Numbered from the stretch's first letter, positions 37,574-49,558 are shown. The stretch is DNA of 64,000 bases from Sphingomonas baiyangensis (GCF_005144715.1 NZ_SWKR01000001.1:186001-250000); one strand, 5' to 3'. The notes: generated by a model from the letters alone, not told the origin. Numbers and translations: made by a program.

Positions 37574-37588
37574 GTCTTCGTCCCTTCC

Positions 37589-37792
37589 TTACTTCGCGGC
37601 CGAGCGCGCGCGCTCGGTCTGAAGCGTCTTGATGCGCGCGATGTCGCGACGCACTTCGCGCACGCGGCTCGACTTCTCGAGCTGGCTGGTGGCGGCCTGG
37701 AAGCGCAGGTTGAATGCCTCGCGCTTCAGGTTGCCCAGCTCCTCGCCCAGTTGATCGTCGCTCTTGACGCGCAGATCGGATGCCTTGGTCAT
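37589..37792 (-). CDS. rpmC: 50S ribosomal protein L29
   Basis: 67 residues, two-helix protein with [25 protein letters not shown] and [15 protein letters not shown]. It forms part of the exit-tunnel rim with L23 and starts two bases after rplP ends. Confidence 0.97.
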   Translation of the reverse strand: MTKASDLRVKSDDQLGEELGNLKREAFNLRFQAATSQLEKSSRVREVRRDIARIKTLQTERARSAAK

Positions 37793-37794
37793 GT

Positions 37795-38226
37795 TCAGCC
37801 CTCCAGGTGCGACGTGTCGCCGAGGCGCGCGACGACCTTGGTCTTGATCGGCAGCTTCATCGCCGCCCGCTCAAATGCCTCGGCCGCAAGCGGGCCGGGT
37901 ACGCCGTCGAGCTCGAACAGGATGCGGCCGGGCTTGACGCGCGCTGCCCAGAATTCAGGCGCGCCCTTGCCCGAGCCCATGCGGACTTCGGCCGGCTTCG
38001 ACGACACCGGAACGTCGGGGAAAATACGGATCCACAAACGCCCCTGGCGCTTGATGTGACGCGTGATCGCGCGGCGCGCCGCCTCGATCTGGCGCGCGGT
38101 GATCCGCTCGGGCTCCATAGCCTTCAGGCCATACGAGCCGAAGTTTAGGGCAGCGCCGCCCTTGGCCTCGCCCTTGATCCGGCCCTTGAAGGCCTTGCGG
38201 AACTTGGTGCGCTTGGGTTGCAGCAT
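37795..38226 (-). CDS. rplP: 50S ribosomal protein L16
   Basis: 143 residues ([24 protein letters not shown]) with [27 protein letters not shown], the loop near the A-site tRNA and peptidyl transferase region. Confidence 0.98.
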   Translation of the reverse strand: MLQPKRTKFRKAFKGRIKGEAKGGAALNFGSYGLKAMEPERITARQIEAARRAITRHIKRQGRLWIRIFPDVPVSSKPAEVRMGSGKGAPEFWAARVKPGRILFELDGVPGPLAAEAFERAAMKLPIKTKVVARLGDTSHLEG

Positions 38227-38231
38227 CGGAC

Positions 38232-38942
38232 TTAGTTCCTACGGTCGTCGCGCGCCGGGCGAACGCCCGAGGTCTGCGATTCCATGTTGAGGCGATCGGT
38301 GGCCATCGGATCATGGCCGAGGATTTCGCCCTTGAAGATCCACACCTTCACGCCGCACACGCCATAGGCGGTATGCGCCTCGGCCTCGGCATGGTCGATG
38401 TTGGCGCGCAGCGTGTGCAGCGGCACGCGACCTTCGCGATACCACTCGCTACGCGCGATCTCGGCACCGCCCAGACGGCCGCCGCAGTTGATGCGGATGC
38501 CCTCGGCGCCCAGACGCATCGCCGACTGCACCGCGCGCTTCATGGCGCGACGGAACGCGATGCGGCGCTCAAGCTGATCGGCGATGCCCTGCGCGACGAG
38601 ACGCGCGTCGACTTCGGGCTTGCGGATCTCGACGATGTTCAGCGACACCTCCGAGGCGGTCATCGAGCCGAGCTTCTTGCGAAGCTTCTCGATGTCGGCG
38701 CCCTTCTTGCCGATGATGACGCCGGGGCGCGCCGCGAAGATCGAGATGCGGCACAGCTTGGCCGGGCGCTCGATCACCACCTTGCTGATCGCCGCCTGCT
38801 TGAGCGTCGACATGATGTACTGGCGGATCTTGAGATCCTCCAGCAGCAGCCGGCCATAGTCCGCACCCTCGGCGAACCAGCGGCTGTCCCAGGTGCGGTT
38901 GATCTGGAGACGAAGCCCGATCGGATTGCTCTTGTGACCCAT
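38232..38942 (-). CDS. rpsC: 30S ribosomal protein S3
   Basis: 236 residues. Opens [22 protein letters not shown]; the KH domain [18 protein letters not shown] is near residue 75, and the C-terminal half has [20 protein letters not shown]. It helps form the mRNA entry channel. Confidence 0.98.
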   Translation of the reverse strand: MGHKSNPIGLRLQINRTWDSRWFAEGADYGRLLLEDLKIRQYIMSTLKQAAISKVVIERPAKLCRISIFAARPGVIIGKKGADIEKLRKKLGSMTASEVSLNIVEIRKPEVDARLVAQGIADQLERRIAFRRAMKRAVQSAMRLGAEGIRINCGGRLGGAEIARSEWYREGRVPLHTLRANIDHAEAEAHTAYGVCGVKVWIFKGEILGHDPMATDRLNMESQTSGVRPARDDRRN

Positions 38943-38945
38943 GGA

Positions 38946-39326
38946 TCAGGCCTCCTCTTGCACTTCGCGAACGACGATCCGCAGCCGCGAGAACGGCTTG
39001 AGGATGCGCGTCGACTTGCCGCGGCCACGCGTGTGGAAGCGCTTCATGGTGATCGACTTGCCGACCGACGCCTCGGTGACGACGAGCGCGTCGACATCGA
39101 GATTGTGGTTGTTCTCGGCATTGGCGATCGCCGAGGCGAGCACCTTGCGCGCGTCGACCGCCATCGCCTTCTTCGAGAAGGCGAGAATGTTCATCGCGTC
39201 GCTCGCCGGCTTGTTGCGGATCAGCGCAGCTACCAGGTTCAGCTTCTGCGCAGAACCGCGGATCTGCGTGCCCACCGACAGCGCCTCGTTGTCGCCCACG
39301 CGACGGGGAGCCTTAGGCTTCGACAT
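38946..39326 (-). CDS. rplV: 50S ribosomal protein L22
   Basis: 126 residues. Opens [20 protein letters not shown]; the C-terminal GRGKSTRILKPFSRLRIVVRE follows the loop that lines the exit tunnel near the macrolide site. Shares one base with the rpsS stop. Confidence 0.98.
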   Translation of the reverse strand: MSKPKAPRRVGDNEALSVGTQIRGSAQKLNLVAALIRNKPASDAMNILAFSKKAMAVDARKVLASAIANAENNHNLDVDALVVTEASVGKSITMKRFHTRGRGKSTRILKPFSRLRIVVREVQEEA

Positions 39327-39604
39327 CAGCGCTTGCCCTTCTTGTCGGCGGCGTGGCCGGGGAAGAAGCGCGTCGGCGCGAACTCGCCGAGCTTCATGCC
39401 CACCATGTCCTCGTTGACCGAAACCGGCACGAACTTGCGGCCGTTATAGACGTTGAACGTCAGGCCCACGAACTGGGGCAGGATCGTCGAGCGACGCGAC
39501 CAGGTCTTGATCGGGCCGCCGCGGCCACCTGCGTCCTGCGCGGTCTCGGCCTTCTTGAGAAGGCTGAGCTCCACGAACGGACCCTTCCATACCGAACGAG
39601 CCAT
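39326..39604 (-). CDS. rpsS: 30S ribosomal protein S19
   Basis: 92 residues ([20 protein letters not shown]) with [28 protein letters not shown]. Lies three bases after rplB. Confidence 0.98.
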   Translation of the reverse strand: MARSVWKGPFVELSLLKKAETAQDAGGRGGPIKTWSRRSTILPQFVGLTFNVYNGRKFVPVSVNEDMVGMKLGEFAPTRFFPGHAADKKGKR

Positions 39605-39607
39605 CGC

Positions 39608-40453
39608 TTAGCCCTTCTTCTTCGCGTGACGGCTGCGGATAATCATCTTGTCCGTCGCCTTGTTGTGACGGGTGCGCGCACCCTTGGTCGGCTTGCCCCA
39701 CGGCGTCACCGGATGGCGACCGCCCGAGGTCCGGCCTTCACCACCGCCATGCGGGTGGTCGACCGGGTTCTTGGCGACGCCGCGCGTAAGCGGGCGCTTG
39801 CCCAGCCAGCGGTTGCGGCCCGCTTTGCCGAGATTCTGGTTCTGGTTGTCGGGGTTCGAGACCGCACCAACCGTCGCCATGCAATCGCTGCGGATATAGC
39901 GCTGCTCGCCCGAGTTGAGGCGCACGATCACCATGCCGCGGTCGCGACCGACGACCTGCACATAGGCACCTGCCGAACGTGCGATCTGGCCGCCCTTGCC
40001 GGGCTTCATCTCGACATTGTGCACGATGGTGCCGACGGGCATCTGGCCCAGCTCCATCGCGTTGCCCGGCTTCACGTCGGTCTTCTTGCCGGCGATCACC
40101 TTGTCACCGACGCCAAGGCGCTGCGGCGCGATGATGTAGGCGTAGTCGGTCGCCTCGGCCGTGCCATAGTTCACCAGCGCGATGAACGCGGTGCGGTTGG
40201 GATCATATTCGATCCGCTCGACCGTGCCCTCGACGTCCCACTTGCGGCGCTTGAAATCGACGATGCGATAGCGCTGCTTGTGGCCGCCGGCGATGCCGCG
40301 CGACGTCACATGGCCCTTGTTGTTGCGACCGCCGGTCTTGCGCTTGCCTTCGGTCAGCGCCTTGATCGGACCGCCCTTGTGCAGGCCCGAGCGATCCACG
40401 AGGATCAGTCCGCGGCGTGCCGGCGAGGTCGGATTGTAGTTCTTGAGCGCCAT
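39608..40453 (-). CDS. rplB: 50S ribosomal protein L2
   Basis: 281 residues from ATG 40453 ([20 protein letters not shown]), two bases after rplW. Contains [22 protein letters not shown] and the C-terminal [21 protein letters not shown], whose conserved His lies near the peptidyl transferase centre. Confidence 0.98.
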   Translation of the reverse strand: MALKNYNPTSPARRGLILVDRSGLHKGGPIKALTEGKRKTGGRNNKGHVTSRGIAGGHKQRYRIVDFKRRKWDVEGTVERIEYDPNRTAFIALVNYGTAEATDYAYIIAPQRLGVGDKVIAGKKTDVKPGNAMELGQMPVGTIVHNVEMKPGKGGQIARSAGAYVQVVGRDRGMVIVRLNSGEQRYIRSDCMATVGAVSNPDNQNQNLGKAGRNRWLGKRPLTRGVAKNPVDHPHGGGEGRTSGGRHPVTPWGKPTKGARTRHNKATDKMIIRSRHAKKKG

Positions 40454-40455
40454 GG

Positions 40456-40773
40456 TCAATTGACCCCCGTCGTGACGTCGATCGAATCGCCGTCCTTCAG
40501 CGTCACGATCGCCTTCTTGATGTCGGAGCGCTTGTAGGGAACACCCTTCCAGCGCTTGGTCTTGCCCTTGTGGACCAGCGTGTTGACGCCGACGACGCTC
40601 ACGTCGAACAGCGCCTCGACGGCGGCCTTGATCTCGGGCTTGGAAGCCTTGCTGGCGACCTGGAACACAACCGCGTTGTGCTCGGACACCATCGTCGACT
40701 TCTCGGTGATGTGCGGCGCGACGATCACGTCATAATGACGGTTGTCGATCGCGGCCTTCTGCTTCTTAGCCAT
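40456..40773 (-). CDS. rplW: 50S ribosomal protein L23
   Basis: 105 residues with [24 protein letters not shown] and [17 protein letters not shown]. It docks trigger factor and SRP at the tunnel exit and overlaps the end of rplD by eight bases. Confidence 0.98.
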   Translation of the reverse strand: MAKKQKAAIDNRHYDVIVAPHITEKSTMVSEHNAVVFQVASKASKPEIKAAVEALFDVSVVGVNTLVHKGKTKRWKGVPYKRSDIKKAIVTLKDGDSIDVTTGVN

Positions 40774-41392
40774 GGAAGCGCGCCTCCAGCTTCTCGACGG
40801 CGGCGCGCGTCAGCACCAGCGTGTCGTGCTTCAGGATGTCGTACACATTGGCGCCCACTGCGGGGAGCACGTTGACGTGCGACAGGTTGCGGGTGGCGAG
40901 CGCGAAACCGTTCTCGACCGTCTCGCCATCGATCACCAGCGCGGTCTTGCCGAAGCCCAGCTTCGAAAGCGTGCCCGGCATCGCCTTGGTCTTGGCTTCG
41001 GCGACCTTGAGGTCGTCGAGCACGATCAGCGTGCCGGCGGCCGCATGGCTCGAAAGCGCCATCTTCAGCCCGAGCTGGCGAACCTTCTTGTTCAGGCTCG
41101 AGTTGAAGTCGCGCAGGCGAGCACCGTGGGCCTTACCACCACCGATGAACACCGGCGCACGGCGATCGCCGTGACGGGCCGTACCGCCGCCCTTCTGACG
41201 ACCGAACTTCTTGCCCGTGCGGGCAACGTCCGAGCGCTCGCGCGTCGGGCGGGCGGTGCCGCGGCGGTTGTGCAGCTGCCAGGTGACGACGCGGTGCAGG
41301 ATGTCGGCACGCGGCTCGACGCCGAACACGGCATCGTTGAGCTCGAGCTCGCCCTTGTCGCTCGCGTCGAGGGTTTGAACCTTGACCTTCAC
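40766..41392 (-). CDS. rplD: 50S ribosomal protein L4
   Basis: 208 residues from a GTG, two bases after rplC. Contains [41 protein letters not shown], the extended loop of the exit tunnel. In E. coli L4 represses the S10 operon through a leader RNA; whether that holds here is unknown. Confidence 0.98.
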   Translation of the reverse strand: MKVKVQTLDASDKGELELNDAVFGVEPRADILHRVVTWQLHNRRGTARPTRERSDVARTGKKFGRQKGGGTARHGDRRAPVFIGGGKAHGARLRDFNSSLNKKVRQLGLKMALSSHAAAGTLIVLDDLKVAEAKTKAMPGTLSKLGFGKTALVIDGETVENGFALATRNLSHVNVLPAVGANVYDILKHDTLVLTRAAVEKLEARFHG

Positions 41393-41394
41393 GT

Positions 41395-42147
41395 TCAGCC
41401 CTCCTGGCCGTCGGTCGCTGCCGGCGCGTCGCTCTCGGCGGGCGTGTCGGCTGCGGCGTTGTTGTTGTCGGCGATCTGGCGAAGGCCGGCGGGATAGGGC
41501 GCATCCTTGTGGCGGGCGACCTTCACCGAATCCTTCACGATCAGCCAGCCGCCCTTCGATCCGGGCACCGATCCCTTGACGAAGATCAGGCCGCGCTCGG
41601 CGTCGGTGCTGACGATCTCGAGATTCTGCTGGGTGCGGTTACGGTCGCCCATGTGGCCGGCCATCTTCTTGTTCTTGAAGACCTTGCCCGGATCCTGGCG
41701 ATTACCCGTCGAACCATGCGAACGGTGGCTGAGCGAGACGCCGTGCGTGGCGCGCAGACCGCCGAAGCCCCAACGCTTCATGGCGCCCGCAAAGCCCTTG
41801 CCCTGCGTGCGGCCCGACACGTCGACCATCTGGCCGGCGACGAAGTGATCGGCGCCGATCTCGGCACCCACATCGAGCATCGCATCGTCGGCGACACGGA
41901 ATTCGCAGAGCTGCGCCTTGAGCTCGACCTCGGCCTTGCCGAAATGGCCGCGCTGCGGCTTGGCGGTGTTCTTGGCCTTGGCCGAACCCGCGCCGATCTG
42001 GACCGCGACATAGCCGTCACGGTCGGCGGTGCGCTGCGCAACCACCTGCACGTCTTCCAGCGCCAGGACGGTGACGGGCACGTGGCGGCCGTCGTCCCGG
42101 AACAGGCGGGTCATCCCCAGTTTCTTCGCGATCACGCCAGTGCGCAT
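41395..42147 (-). CDS. rplC: 50S ribosomal protein L3
   Basis: 250 residues from ATG 42147 ([28 protein letters not shown]) with a GGAG ribosome site. It has [31 protein letters not shown] and, beyond the usual end, an acidic Ala/Asp/Asn-rich tail of about 28 residues. The frame is open 177 bases further upstream but without L3-like sequence. Confidence 0.98.
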   Translation of the reverse strand: MRTGVIAKKLGMTRLFRDDGRHVPVTVLALEDVQVVAQRTADRDGYVAVQIGAGSAKAKNTAKPQRGHFGKAEVELKAQLCEFRVADDAMLDVGAEIGADHFVAGQMVDVSGRTQGKGFAGAMKRWGFGGLRATHGVSLSHRSHGSTGNRQDPGKVFKNKKMAGHMGDRNRTQQNLEIVSTDAERGLIFVKGSVPGSKGGWLIVKDSVKVARHKDAPYPAGLRQIADNNNAAADTPAESDAPAATDGQEG

Positions 42148-42432
42148 GACCTGTTGCTCCCATACAGAGGCCCGCGAACCGAGAAGCCGGTGCGCGGGCG
42201 TGCCCAACCCATGATGAAAAGCGTGCCCCGTCCCGGGCTGGCTGTCCGGCGAACCGGACGTGACGGGGAACGCTGTCCCGGCGGCTTGCGCCACCGGCGG
42301 TATTCCATTGTCTCTGTTCGTCATGCCGGCGGGCCGGCACCTCCTCGTGGTGGCGAGACGCCTTCCCCACGGAGCCCCCCGCTTTCGCGAGGGTGACGCG
42401 AATCCCCTCGGGGGCTCGCGGAAGCCGGCGCT
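42148..42432 (-). other. 285-base spacer between rpsJ and rplC
   Basis: No gene is apparent. It holds a perfect GTCCGG/CCGGAC hairpin with loop CGAA (42244-42259) and a wide stem GAGCCCCC/GGGGGCTC (42372-42379 with 42410-42417) just after the rpsJ stop. The rpsJ-rplC gap is normally a few tens of bases, so this may carry a processing, attenuation or internal promoter site. Confidence 0.5.
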
Positions 42433-42741
42433 TTAGGCCAGCTTGATCTCGACGTCAACGCCTGCGGCCAGATCGAGCTTCATCAGCGCGTCTACCGTCT
42501 GCGGCGTGGGCTGCACGATGTCGAGCAGGCGCTTGTACGTGCGCGTCTCGAACTGCTCGCGCGACTTCTTGTCGATGTGCGGGCCACGGTTGACCGTGAA
42601 CTTGTCGATGTGCGTGGGCAGCGGAATGGGGCCACGGATGAGCGCGCCGGTGCGACGGGCGGTGTCGGCGATGTCGCCGGCGGCCTGGTCGAGCACGCGA
42701 TGGTCGAACGCCTTCAGGCGAATGCGGATATTGTTGTCCAT
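42433..42741 (-). CDS. rpsJ: 30S ribosomal protein S10
   Basis: 102 residues ([28 protein letters not shown]) with the loop [29 protein letters not shown] that binds NusB. Leads the S10 set, 161 bases after tuf. Confidence 0.98.
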   Translation of the reverse strand: MDNNIRIRLKAFDHRVLDQAAGDIADTARRTGALIRGPIPLPTHIDKFTVNRGPHIDKKSREQFETRTYKRLLDIVQPTPQTVDALMKLDLAAGVDVEIKLA

Positions 42742-42811
42742 GTTCCCTACCGATGCGAAAGAGCGGGCCCCGCTACCGGGACTCTTGCTGGTTTACGCGA
42801 CTGTCGATTTC

Positions 42812-42881
42812 GGCCCGTCCGTACAGACGTGCGGGCCTTCCATAAATAGGCAACGGCCGACCCGGTTGCCCGGGCCGGCCG
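42812..42881 (-). promoter_or_regulatory. Two hairpins between tuf and rpsJ
   Basis: A 12-pair stem CGGCCGACCCGG/CCGGGCCGGCCG with loop TTGC (42854-42881, one G-T pair) follows the tuf stop by 21 bases; then GGCCCG/CGGGCC with an inner CGT/ACG (42812-42837) lies about 70 bases before rpsJ. The first looks like a terminator without a T-run; the second could be a leader structure of the S10 message. Confidence 0.45.
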
Positions 42882-42902
42882 CTTCCAAGGCTGGCGCCTA
42901 TA

Positions 42903-44093
42903 TTACTTCGAGATGCCGCTGACAACCCCTGCGCCGACGGTACGACCGCCCTCGCGGATGGTGAAGCGCTGGCCGACGTCCATGGCGATCGGCGCGATCA
43001 GCTTGACGCCGAGCGCAACGTTGTCGCCGGGCATGACCATCTCGGTGCCCTCGGGCAGCTCGATCGTGCCGGTCACGTCGGTCGTGCGGAAGTAGAACTG
43101 CGGACGATAGTTGGCGAAGAACGGCGTGTGGCGGCCGCCCTCGTCCTTCGACAGCACGTACACTTCCGAGTTGAACTCGGTGTGCGGCGTGATCGAGCCG
43201 GGCTTGGCCAGAACCTGACCACGCTCGACTTCCTCGCGGCCGACGCCGCGCAGCAGCGCGCCGACATTGTCGCCCGCCTGGCCCTGGTCGAGCAGCTTGC
43301 GGAACATCTCGACGCCGGTGACGGTCGTCTTGCGCGTGTCGTGGATGCCGACGATCTCGACTTCCTCGCCCACCTTGACGATGCCAGTCTCGACGCGGCC
43401 GGTCACCACGGTGCCGCGACCCGAGATCGAGAACACGTCTTCGATCGGCATCATGAACGGCTTGTCGAGCGGACGATCGGGCTCGGGGATCGACTCGTCG
43501 ACCGCAGCCATCAGCTCGAGGATCGCGTCGTGGCCCAGCTTCTTGTCGCTGTCCTCGAGCGCGGCGAGCGCCGAACCGCGGATGATCGGAATGTTGTCGC
43601 CGTCGAACTCGCGCTTCGAGAGCTCCTCACGGATCTCCATCTCGACCAGCTCGAGGATTTCCTCGTCGTCGACCATGTCGACCTTGTTGAGGAACACCAC
43701 CATCGTAGGCACGCCGACCTGCTTGGCGAGCAGGATGTGCTCCTTGGTCTGCGGCATCGGACCGTCGGTGGCCGACACGACGAGAATCGCGCCGTCCATC
43801 TGCGCCGCGCCGGTGATCATGTTCTTCACATAGTCGGCGTGGCCGGGGCAGTCGACGTGCGCATAGTGGCGATTGGCGGTCTCGTACTCGACGTGCGCCG
43901 TCGAGATCGTGATGCCGCGCTCGCGCTCCTCGGGCGCCTTGTCGATGTTCGCGAAGTCGACCGCGACGCCGCCGCCGGTCTCGGCGAGCACCTTGGTGAT
44001 CGCGGCCGTCAGCGAGGTCTTGCCGTGGTCGACGTGACCGATGGTGCCGATGTTGAGGTGCGGCTTGTTCCGCTCAAACTTTGCCTTCGCCAT
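42903..44093 (-). CDS. tuf: Elongation factor Tu
   Basis: 396 residues. G-domain motifs [22 protein letters not shown] and NKVDMVDD are intact, followed by the two beta-barrel domains. It delivers aminoacyl-tRNA to the ribosome. Position after fusA in the str set is standard; a second copy elsewhere is common in proteobacteria but cannot be checked here. Confidence 0.99.
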   Translation of the reverse strand: MAKAKFERNKPHLNIGTIGHVDHGKTSLTAAITKVLAETGGGVAVDFANIDKAPEERERGITISTAHVEYETANRHYAHVDCPGHADYVKNMITGAAQMDGAILVVSATDGPMPQTKEHILLAKQVGVPTMVVFLNKVDMVDDEEILELVEMEIREELSKREFDGDNIPIIRGSALAALEDSDKKLGHDAILELMAAVDESIPEPDRPLDKPFMMPIEDVFSISGRGTVVTGRVETGIVKVGEEVEIVGIHDTRKTTVTGVEMFRKLLDQGQAGDNVGALLRGVGREEVERGQVLAKPGSITPHTEFNSEVYVLSKDEGGRHTPFFANYRPQFYFRTTDVTGTIELPEGTEMVMPGDNVALGVKLIAPIAMDVGQRFTIREGGRTVGAGVVSGISK

Positions 44094-44197
44094 GTTTCCC
44101 TACCTTCTGATTCAATTTCCCGGCCACCAAGGGGACTCGCGAGAACGCGGCCCCATAGCGGCTGTTTTCGGTTTGCGCCAGCCCGTGCGGGTGGCCG

Positions 44198-46291
<2,094 letters not shown>

Positions 46292-46418
46292 GGGATACTC
46301 CTGGTGCCGGCAATGCGGCGTGGGTGCGGACGGGGTTTGCGGGGCCTTTAAACCCCGCGTCTGGCGTTGAAAAGCCCATGCGCGCGGCGCACCGGACCAT
46401 CTCGACAGACAATAATCG

Positions 46419-46446
46419 GGGGGCGGGCCAACACGGCCCAGCCCCC
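46419..46446 (-). terminator. Hairpin after rpsG
   Basis: Interrupted stem GGGGGC-GGGCC with GGCCC-GCCCCC around AACAC, seven bases past the rpsG stop, followed on the transcribed strand by a mixed CCGATTATTG. Looks like a partial terminator or processing site upstream of fusA. Confidence 0.55.
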
Positions 46447-46453
46447 ATATAGG

Positions 46454-46924
46454 TTACCAGCGATAGTGCGAAAAGGCCCGGTTGGCTTCGGCCATGCGGT
46501 GCGTGTCTTCGCGCTTCTTCACGGCGTTGCCGCGGTTGTTCGCGGCGTCCATCAGCTCGCCCGAGAGGCGTGCCGACATGGTGTTCTCGCTGCGGTTGCG
46601 TGCCGCGGTGATGAGCCAGCGGATCGCCAGGGCCTGCGCACGCTCGGGACGCACCTCGACGGGCACCTGATAGGTCGCACCCCCGACGCGGCGGCTGCGC
46701 ACTTCGATGCCGGGCGCGATGTTGTTCAGCGCATCGTGGAACACGCCGATCGGATCGCGCTTGGCGCGCTGCTCGACGGTATCGAGCGCCGAATAGACGA
46801 TGCCCTCGGCGACGGCCTTCTTGCCGTCGAGCATCACGCTGTTCATGAACTTCGAAAGAACCTGATCCCCGAACTTGGGATCGGGCAGGATGACCCGCTT
46901 TTCGGGACGACGACGACGTGCCAT
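46454..46924 (-). CDS. rpsG: 30S ribosomal protein S7
   Basis: 156 residues ([29 protein letters not shown]) with [21 protein letters not shown] and the C-terminal [11 protein letters not shown]. It nucleates 30S head assembly. Lies 49 bases after rpsL. Confidence 0.98.
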   Translation of the reverse strand: MARRRRPEKRVILPDPKFGDQVLSKFMNSVMLDGKKAVAEGIVYSALDTVEQRAKRDPIGVFHDALNNIAPGIEVRSRRVGGATYQVPVEVRPERAQALAIRWLITAARNRSENTMSARLSGELMDAANNRGNAVKKREDTHRMAEANRAFSHYRW

Positions 46925-46973
46925 TTGATTTCTACCTCTTCACTTCAGCCTGGTGGTCAGATCGCTGACCGGC

Positions 46974-47345
46974 TTACTTCGGACGCTTCGCGCCGTACTT
47001 CGAGCGGGACTGCTTGCGATCCTTGACACCCTGGGTGTCGAGCACGCCGCGCAGCACGTGATAGCGCACGCCGGGAAGATCGCGCACACGCCCGCCACGG
47101 ATCAGCACCACCGAGTGCTCCTGCAGGTTGTGGCCTTCGCCCGGAATGTAGCTGATGACTTCGCGCTGGTTGGTCAGGCGCACCTTGGCCACCTTGCGCA
47201 ATGCCGAGTTCGGCTTCTTCGGCGTCGTGGTATAGACGCGGGTGCAGACACCGCGCTTCTGCGGGTTCTGCTCCATTGCAGGGACCTTCGACTTGGCCTT
47301 CTGCAGTTCGCGGCCCTTGCGGACCAGCTGGTTGATCGTCGGCAT
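46974..47345 (-). CDS. rpsL: 30S ribosomal protein S12, Arg88 form
   Basis: 123 residues from ATG 47345 ([15 protein letters not shown]); the in-frame ATG 12 bases earlier is not S12-like. The decoding loops are [14 protein letters not shown] (Lys43 kept) and [14 protein letters not shown]. The codon at 47082-47084 is CGC, giving Arg at residue 88 where E. coli has Lys. K-to-R at this place is a known streptomycin-resistance change, so natural resistance is expected. Confidence 0.98.
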   Translation of the reverse strand: MPTINQLVRKGRELQKAKSKVPAMEQNPQKRGVCTRVYTTTPKKPNSALRKVAKVRLTNQREVISYIPGEGHNLQEHSVVLIRGGRVRDLPGVRYHVLRGVLDTQGVKDRKQSRSKYGAKRPK

Positions 47346-47508
47346 GAAGCCCTTCACCTTGCTAGTGGGTTACTTTGCTAGAGCCCTTGCGAGCGAATAC
47401 GAAAACGACCCGGACGCGCACGCCCAGGTCTTTGACGTCTCCAACAACGTTCATCGCTTGTCGCATCGGCGCTTGCGGAATCGCAAAGCACCGGAGCGAA
47501 CCGGCGCG

Positions 47509-47537
47509 CCTATACGCGCCGCCGCCTGACGGGTCAA
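47509..47537 (-). promoter_or_regulatory. Sigma70-type promoter of the str/ribosomal block
   Basis: On the minus strand TTGACC (47537-47532), a 17-base spacer and TATAGG (47514-47509). The site starts eight bases after the amidohydrolase stop and leaves a leader of about 155 bases before rpsL. No terminator separates the amidohydrolase gene from it. Confidence 0.65.
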
Positions 47538-47544
47538 TGGGCGC

Positions 47545-48846
47545 TCAGCGCGGCGGCACGCCTGTCCCCGCCACCACCGCCCCGCCCTTGATGACGGTAT
47601 CGGCGCGTTCGAGCACGGTGATGTCGGTGAGCGGATCGCCCGCCACGGCCACCATATCGGCATAGCGGCCCACCGCGATGGCGCCGACATCGCCCGAACG
47701 GCCGAGCGCCTCGGCGGCGTTGACCGTCGCCGATTGAATCGCCTGCATTGGCGTGAGGCCATAGCGCACCATCACCGCGAACTGCCGCGCATTGTCGCCA
47801 TGCGGATAGATGCCGGCATCGGTCGAGAAGATCATGCGCGTGCCCGCTCGCGCGGCCTTGCGGAAATTTTCGCGCTGCTGCGTGCCGATGCGACGCTCCT
47901 TCTCGATATTCTCGGGCAGCACGCCGTTCTTCGCCCCTTCGGCCAGCGTGTACTCGGTATTGTAGATGTCGAAGCCTAGATAGGTGCCGCGTGCCTTGGC
48001 CGCAGCGATGCCGGCGTCGTCGATGAAGCTCACATGCTCGATCGTGTCGAACCCCGCCTCGATCGCCGCACGGATGCCTTCGGCGCCGTGCGCATGTGCC
48101 GCGGCTTTCAATTTCCAGAAATGCGCCTCGTCGGCGATGGCCTTGAGTTCCTCGGCACGGAGTTGCTGCACGCCGGGCTCGGTATTGCGGCTGAAGACGC
48201 CGCCGGTGGCACATGCCTTGATGACCTCCGCGCCATATTTGCGCTGCTCGCGCACACGTTTGCGCAGTTCGTCGGCATCGTCGCCGACGGCGGGCGACTT
48301 CCGCTGGAACGACGGCGGCAGGAACGTCTCGTCGCAATGCCCGCCGGTGGCACCAATCGAATAGGCGGCGGGCACGATGCGCGGGCCCTCGATCCACCCT
48401 TCCTCGATCGCCTGCTTCAGCCCCACATCGGCATAATTGTCCGAACCGACATTGCGTACCGTGGTGAAGCCCGCGCGCAGCGTGCGCGCCGCATTGCCCG
48501 CCGCCTGCGCGACCCAGAAGCTGTCGGTGAACTGCAAGCCCGTATAACCGCCATATCGGGGATTGCTCGTCAGATGGACGTGCATGTCGATCAATCCGGG
48601 CAGGATGGTACGTCCCGCAAGGTCGATCCGCTCGGCATCGGGCGGGAGGGCAGTGCCGCCGGACTGCGTGGTGACGGCCGTAATGCGTCCATCGGTGACG
48701 ATGACGAGCGGCGCGTCGACGGTTCGGCCGTTCGTCACGTCGATCATCCGATCGGCCGTGATTACCACCACCCTGGGAGCGTTCTGCGCGCCGGCGGGAG
48801 CCGCCGCAACCACGGCGGCCACGGCCGCGAGAACCAGGCTACGCAT
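47545..48846 (-). CDS. Secreted metal-dependent amidohydrolase (imidazolonepropionase-like)
   Basis: 433 residues from ATG 48846, which begins a signal peptide (MRSLVLAAVAAVVAAAPAGAQ). Metal ligands are visible in DMHVHL, the putative carboxylated Lys in VIKACATGG, AHAHG and the Asp in FSTDAG. The C-terminal VGRYADMVAVAGDPLTDI closes the composite beta sandwich. Family members hydrolyse cyclic amides or dipeptide C-termini; the substrate here is unknown. It lies just upstream of the ribosomal promoter in the same direction. Confidence 0.9.
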   Translation of the reverse strand: MRSLVLAAVAAVVAAAPAGAQNAPRVVVITADRMIDVTNGRTVDAPLVIVTDGRITAVTTQSGGTALPPDAERIDLAGRTILPGLIDMHVHLTSNPRYGGYTGLQFTDSFWVAQAAGNAARTLRAGFTTVRNVGSDNYADVGLKQAIEEGWIEGPRIVPAAYSIGATGGHCDETFLPPSFQRKSPAVGDDADELRKRVREQRKYGAEVIKACATGGVFSRNTEPGVQQLRAEELKAIADEAHFWKLKAAAHAHGAEGIRAAIEAGFDTIEHVSFIDDAGIAAAKARGTYLGFDIYNTEYTLAEGAKNGVLPENIEKERRIGTQQRENFRKAARAGTRMIFSTDAGIYPHGDNARQFAVMVRYGLTPMQAIQSATVNAAEALGRSGDVGAIAVGRYADMVAVAGDPLTDITVLERADTVIKGGAVVAGTGVPPR

Positions 48847-48904
48847 CGACAATCCCCCCAAATGACACGCGATCATGGCGCTATGGCAGCGCCGGCTCAA
48901 GCCG

Positions 48905-49231
48905 TCATTTCAGCGGATCATGACCCCAGTTCATCAGCGAATAGCGCCAGTCCGAGTGCTTCTTGTCGGATTGCGGCCCCTGTTCGGCGTGCCGCGCGAC
49001 ATAGCCCACGACCTTGCGCATATGCGCATAGTCGTCATCGGTGAGGTCGGCTTTCTTCTTTCGCCTGATGGTCACGATCCTGCGGCCCGATGCATGGCCC
49101 ACGCTCTCGCCGCCATCCTTCTGGCCGACACGCTTCGACTCGTCGGTAGCGAGCCAGTCTTCGAGTTCCTTCGGAGCCATATTCACGGCTTCGTTGAAAT
49201 CGCGATAGGTCTCGTCGCAATCCTCGCTCAC
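48905..49231 (-). CDS. DUF3140 family protein
   Basis: 108 residues. The sequence from RDFNEAVNMAPKELEDWLATDESKRVGQ through HASGRRIVTIRRKKKADLTDDDYAHMRKVVGY to RYSLMNWGHDPLK matches the DUF3140 family closely; the family has no known function. No ATG gives this frame, so the start is taken as GTG 49231, which overlaps the stop of the upstream lipoprotein (GTGA) and suggests coupled translation. Confidence 0.88.
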   Translation of the reverse strand: MSEDCDETYRDFNEAVNMAPKELEDWLATDESKRVGQKDGGESVGHASGRRIVTIRRKKKADLTDDDYAHMRKVVGYVARHAEQGPQSDKKHSDWRYSLMNWGHDPLK

Positions 49232-49479
49232 ATCATGTTGCCCATCATCGGATCGGCCATGTTGCCGTCCATGGCATTGCCATCGGCCATCGCGTTGGCG
49301 ATGTTCATCTGCTCCTCGCGCTGCACCTGCAACGGACCCTCGTTGTCGTTCTCGAACGCGTAGTTCGCCTGCGCGTCGTTGAGCACGACATTGCCGCTGT
49401 TGGTCGTGGCGATCTCGTCGGGCGATCCGCACGCGATCAGGCCGAGTGCGGGGATCAGGGCAAGCAGGGTAAGGCGCAT
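49228..49479 (-). CDS. Small lipoprotein, unknown
   Basis: 83 residues. Signal peptide MRLTLLALIPALGLIAC ends in the lipobox LIAC, so Cys17 should be lipidated. The rest is Asn/Asp/Met-rich and ends in a Met-rich run (DPMMGNMM). A Met-rich tail could bind copper, but nothing else supports that. Coupled to the DUF3140 gene by a 4-base overlap. Confidence 0.8.
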   Translation of the reverse strand: MRLTLLALIPALGLIACGSPDEIATTNSGNVVLNDAQANYAFENDNEGPLQVQREEQMNIANAMADGNAMDGNMADPMMGNMM

Positions 49480-49558
49480 CGATCAATTCCTTCGAGCTTC
49501 GGAGATACCAAGAACAAGCGGCAGCACTGGAGGTTGCCTCGCCACGGCAGGCGCCGTC

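Noticed and set aside
42148-42324. N-terminal extension of rplC
   Set aside because: The frame is open, but L3 starts at [14 protein letters not shown] with a ribosome site; the upstream part is not ribosomal and covers hairpins.
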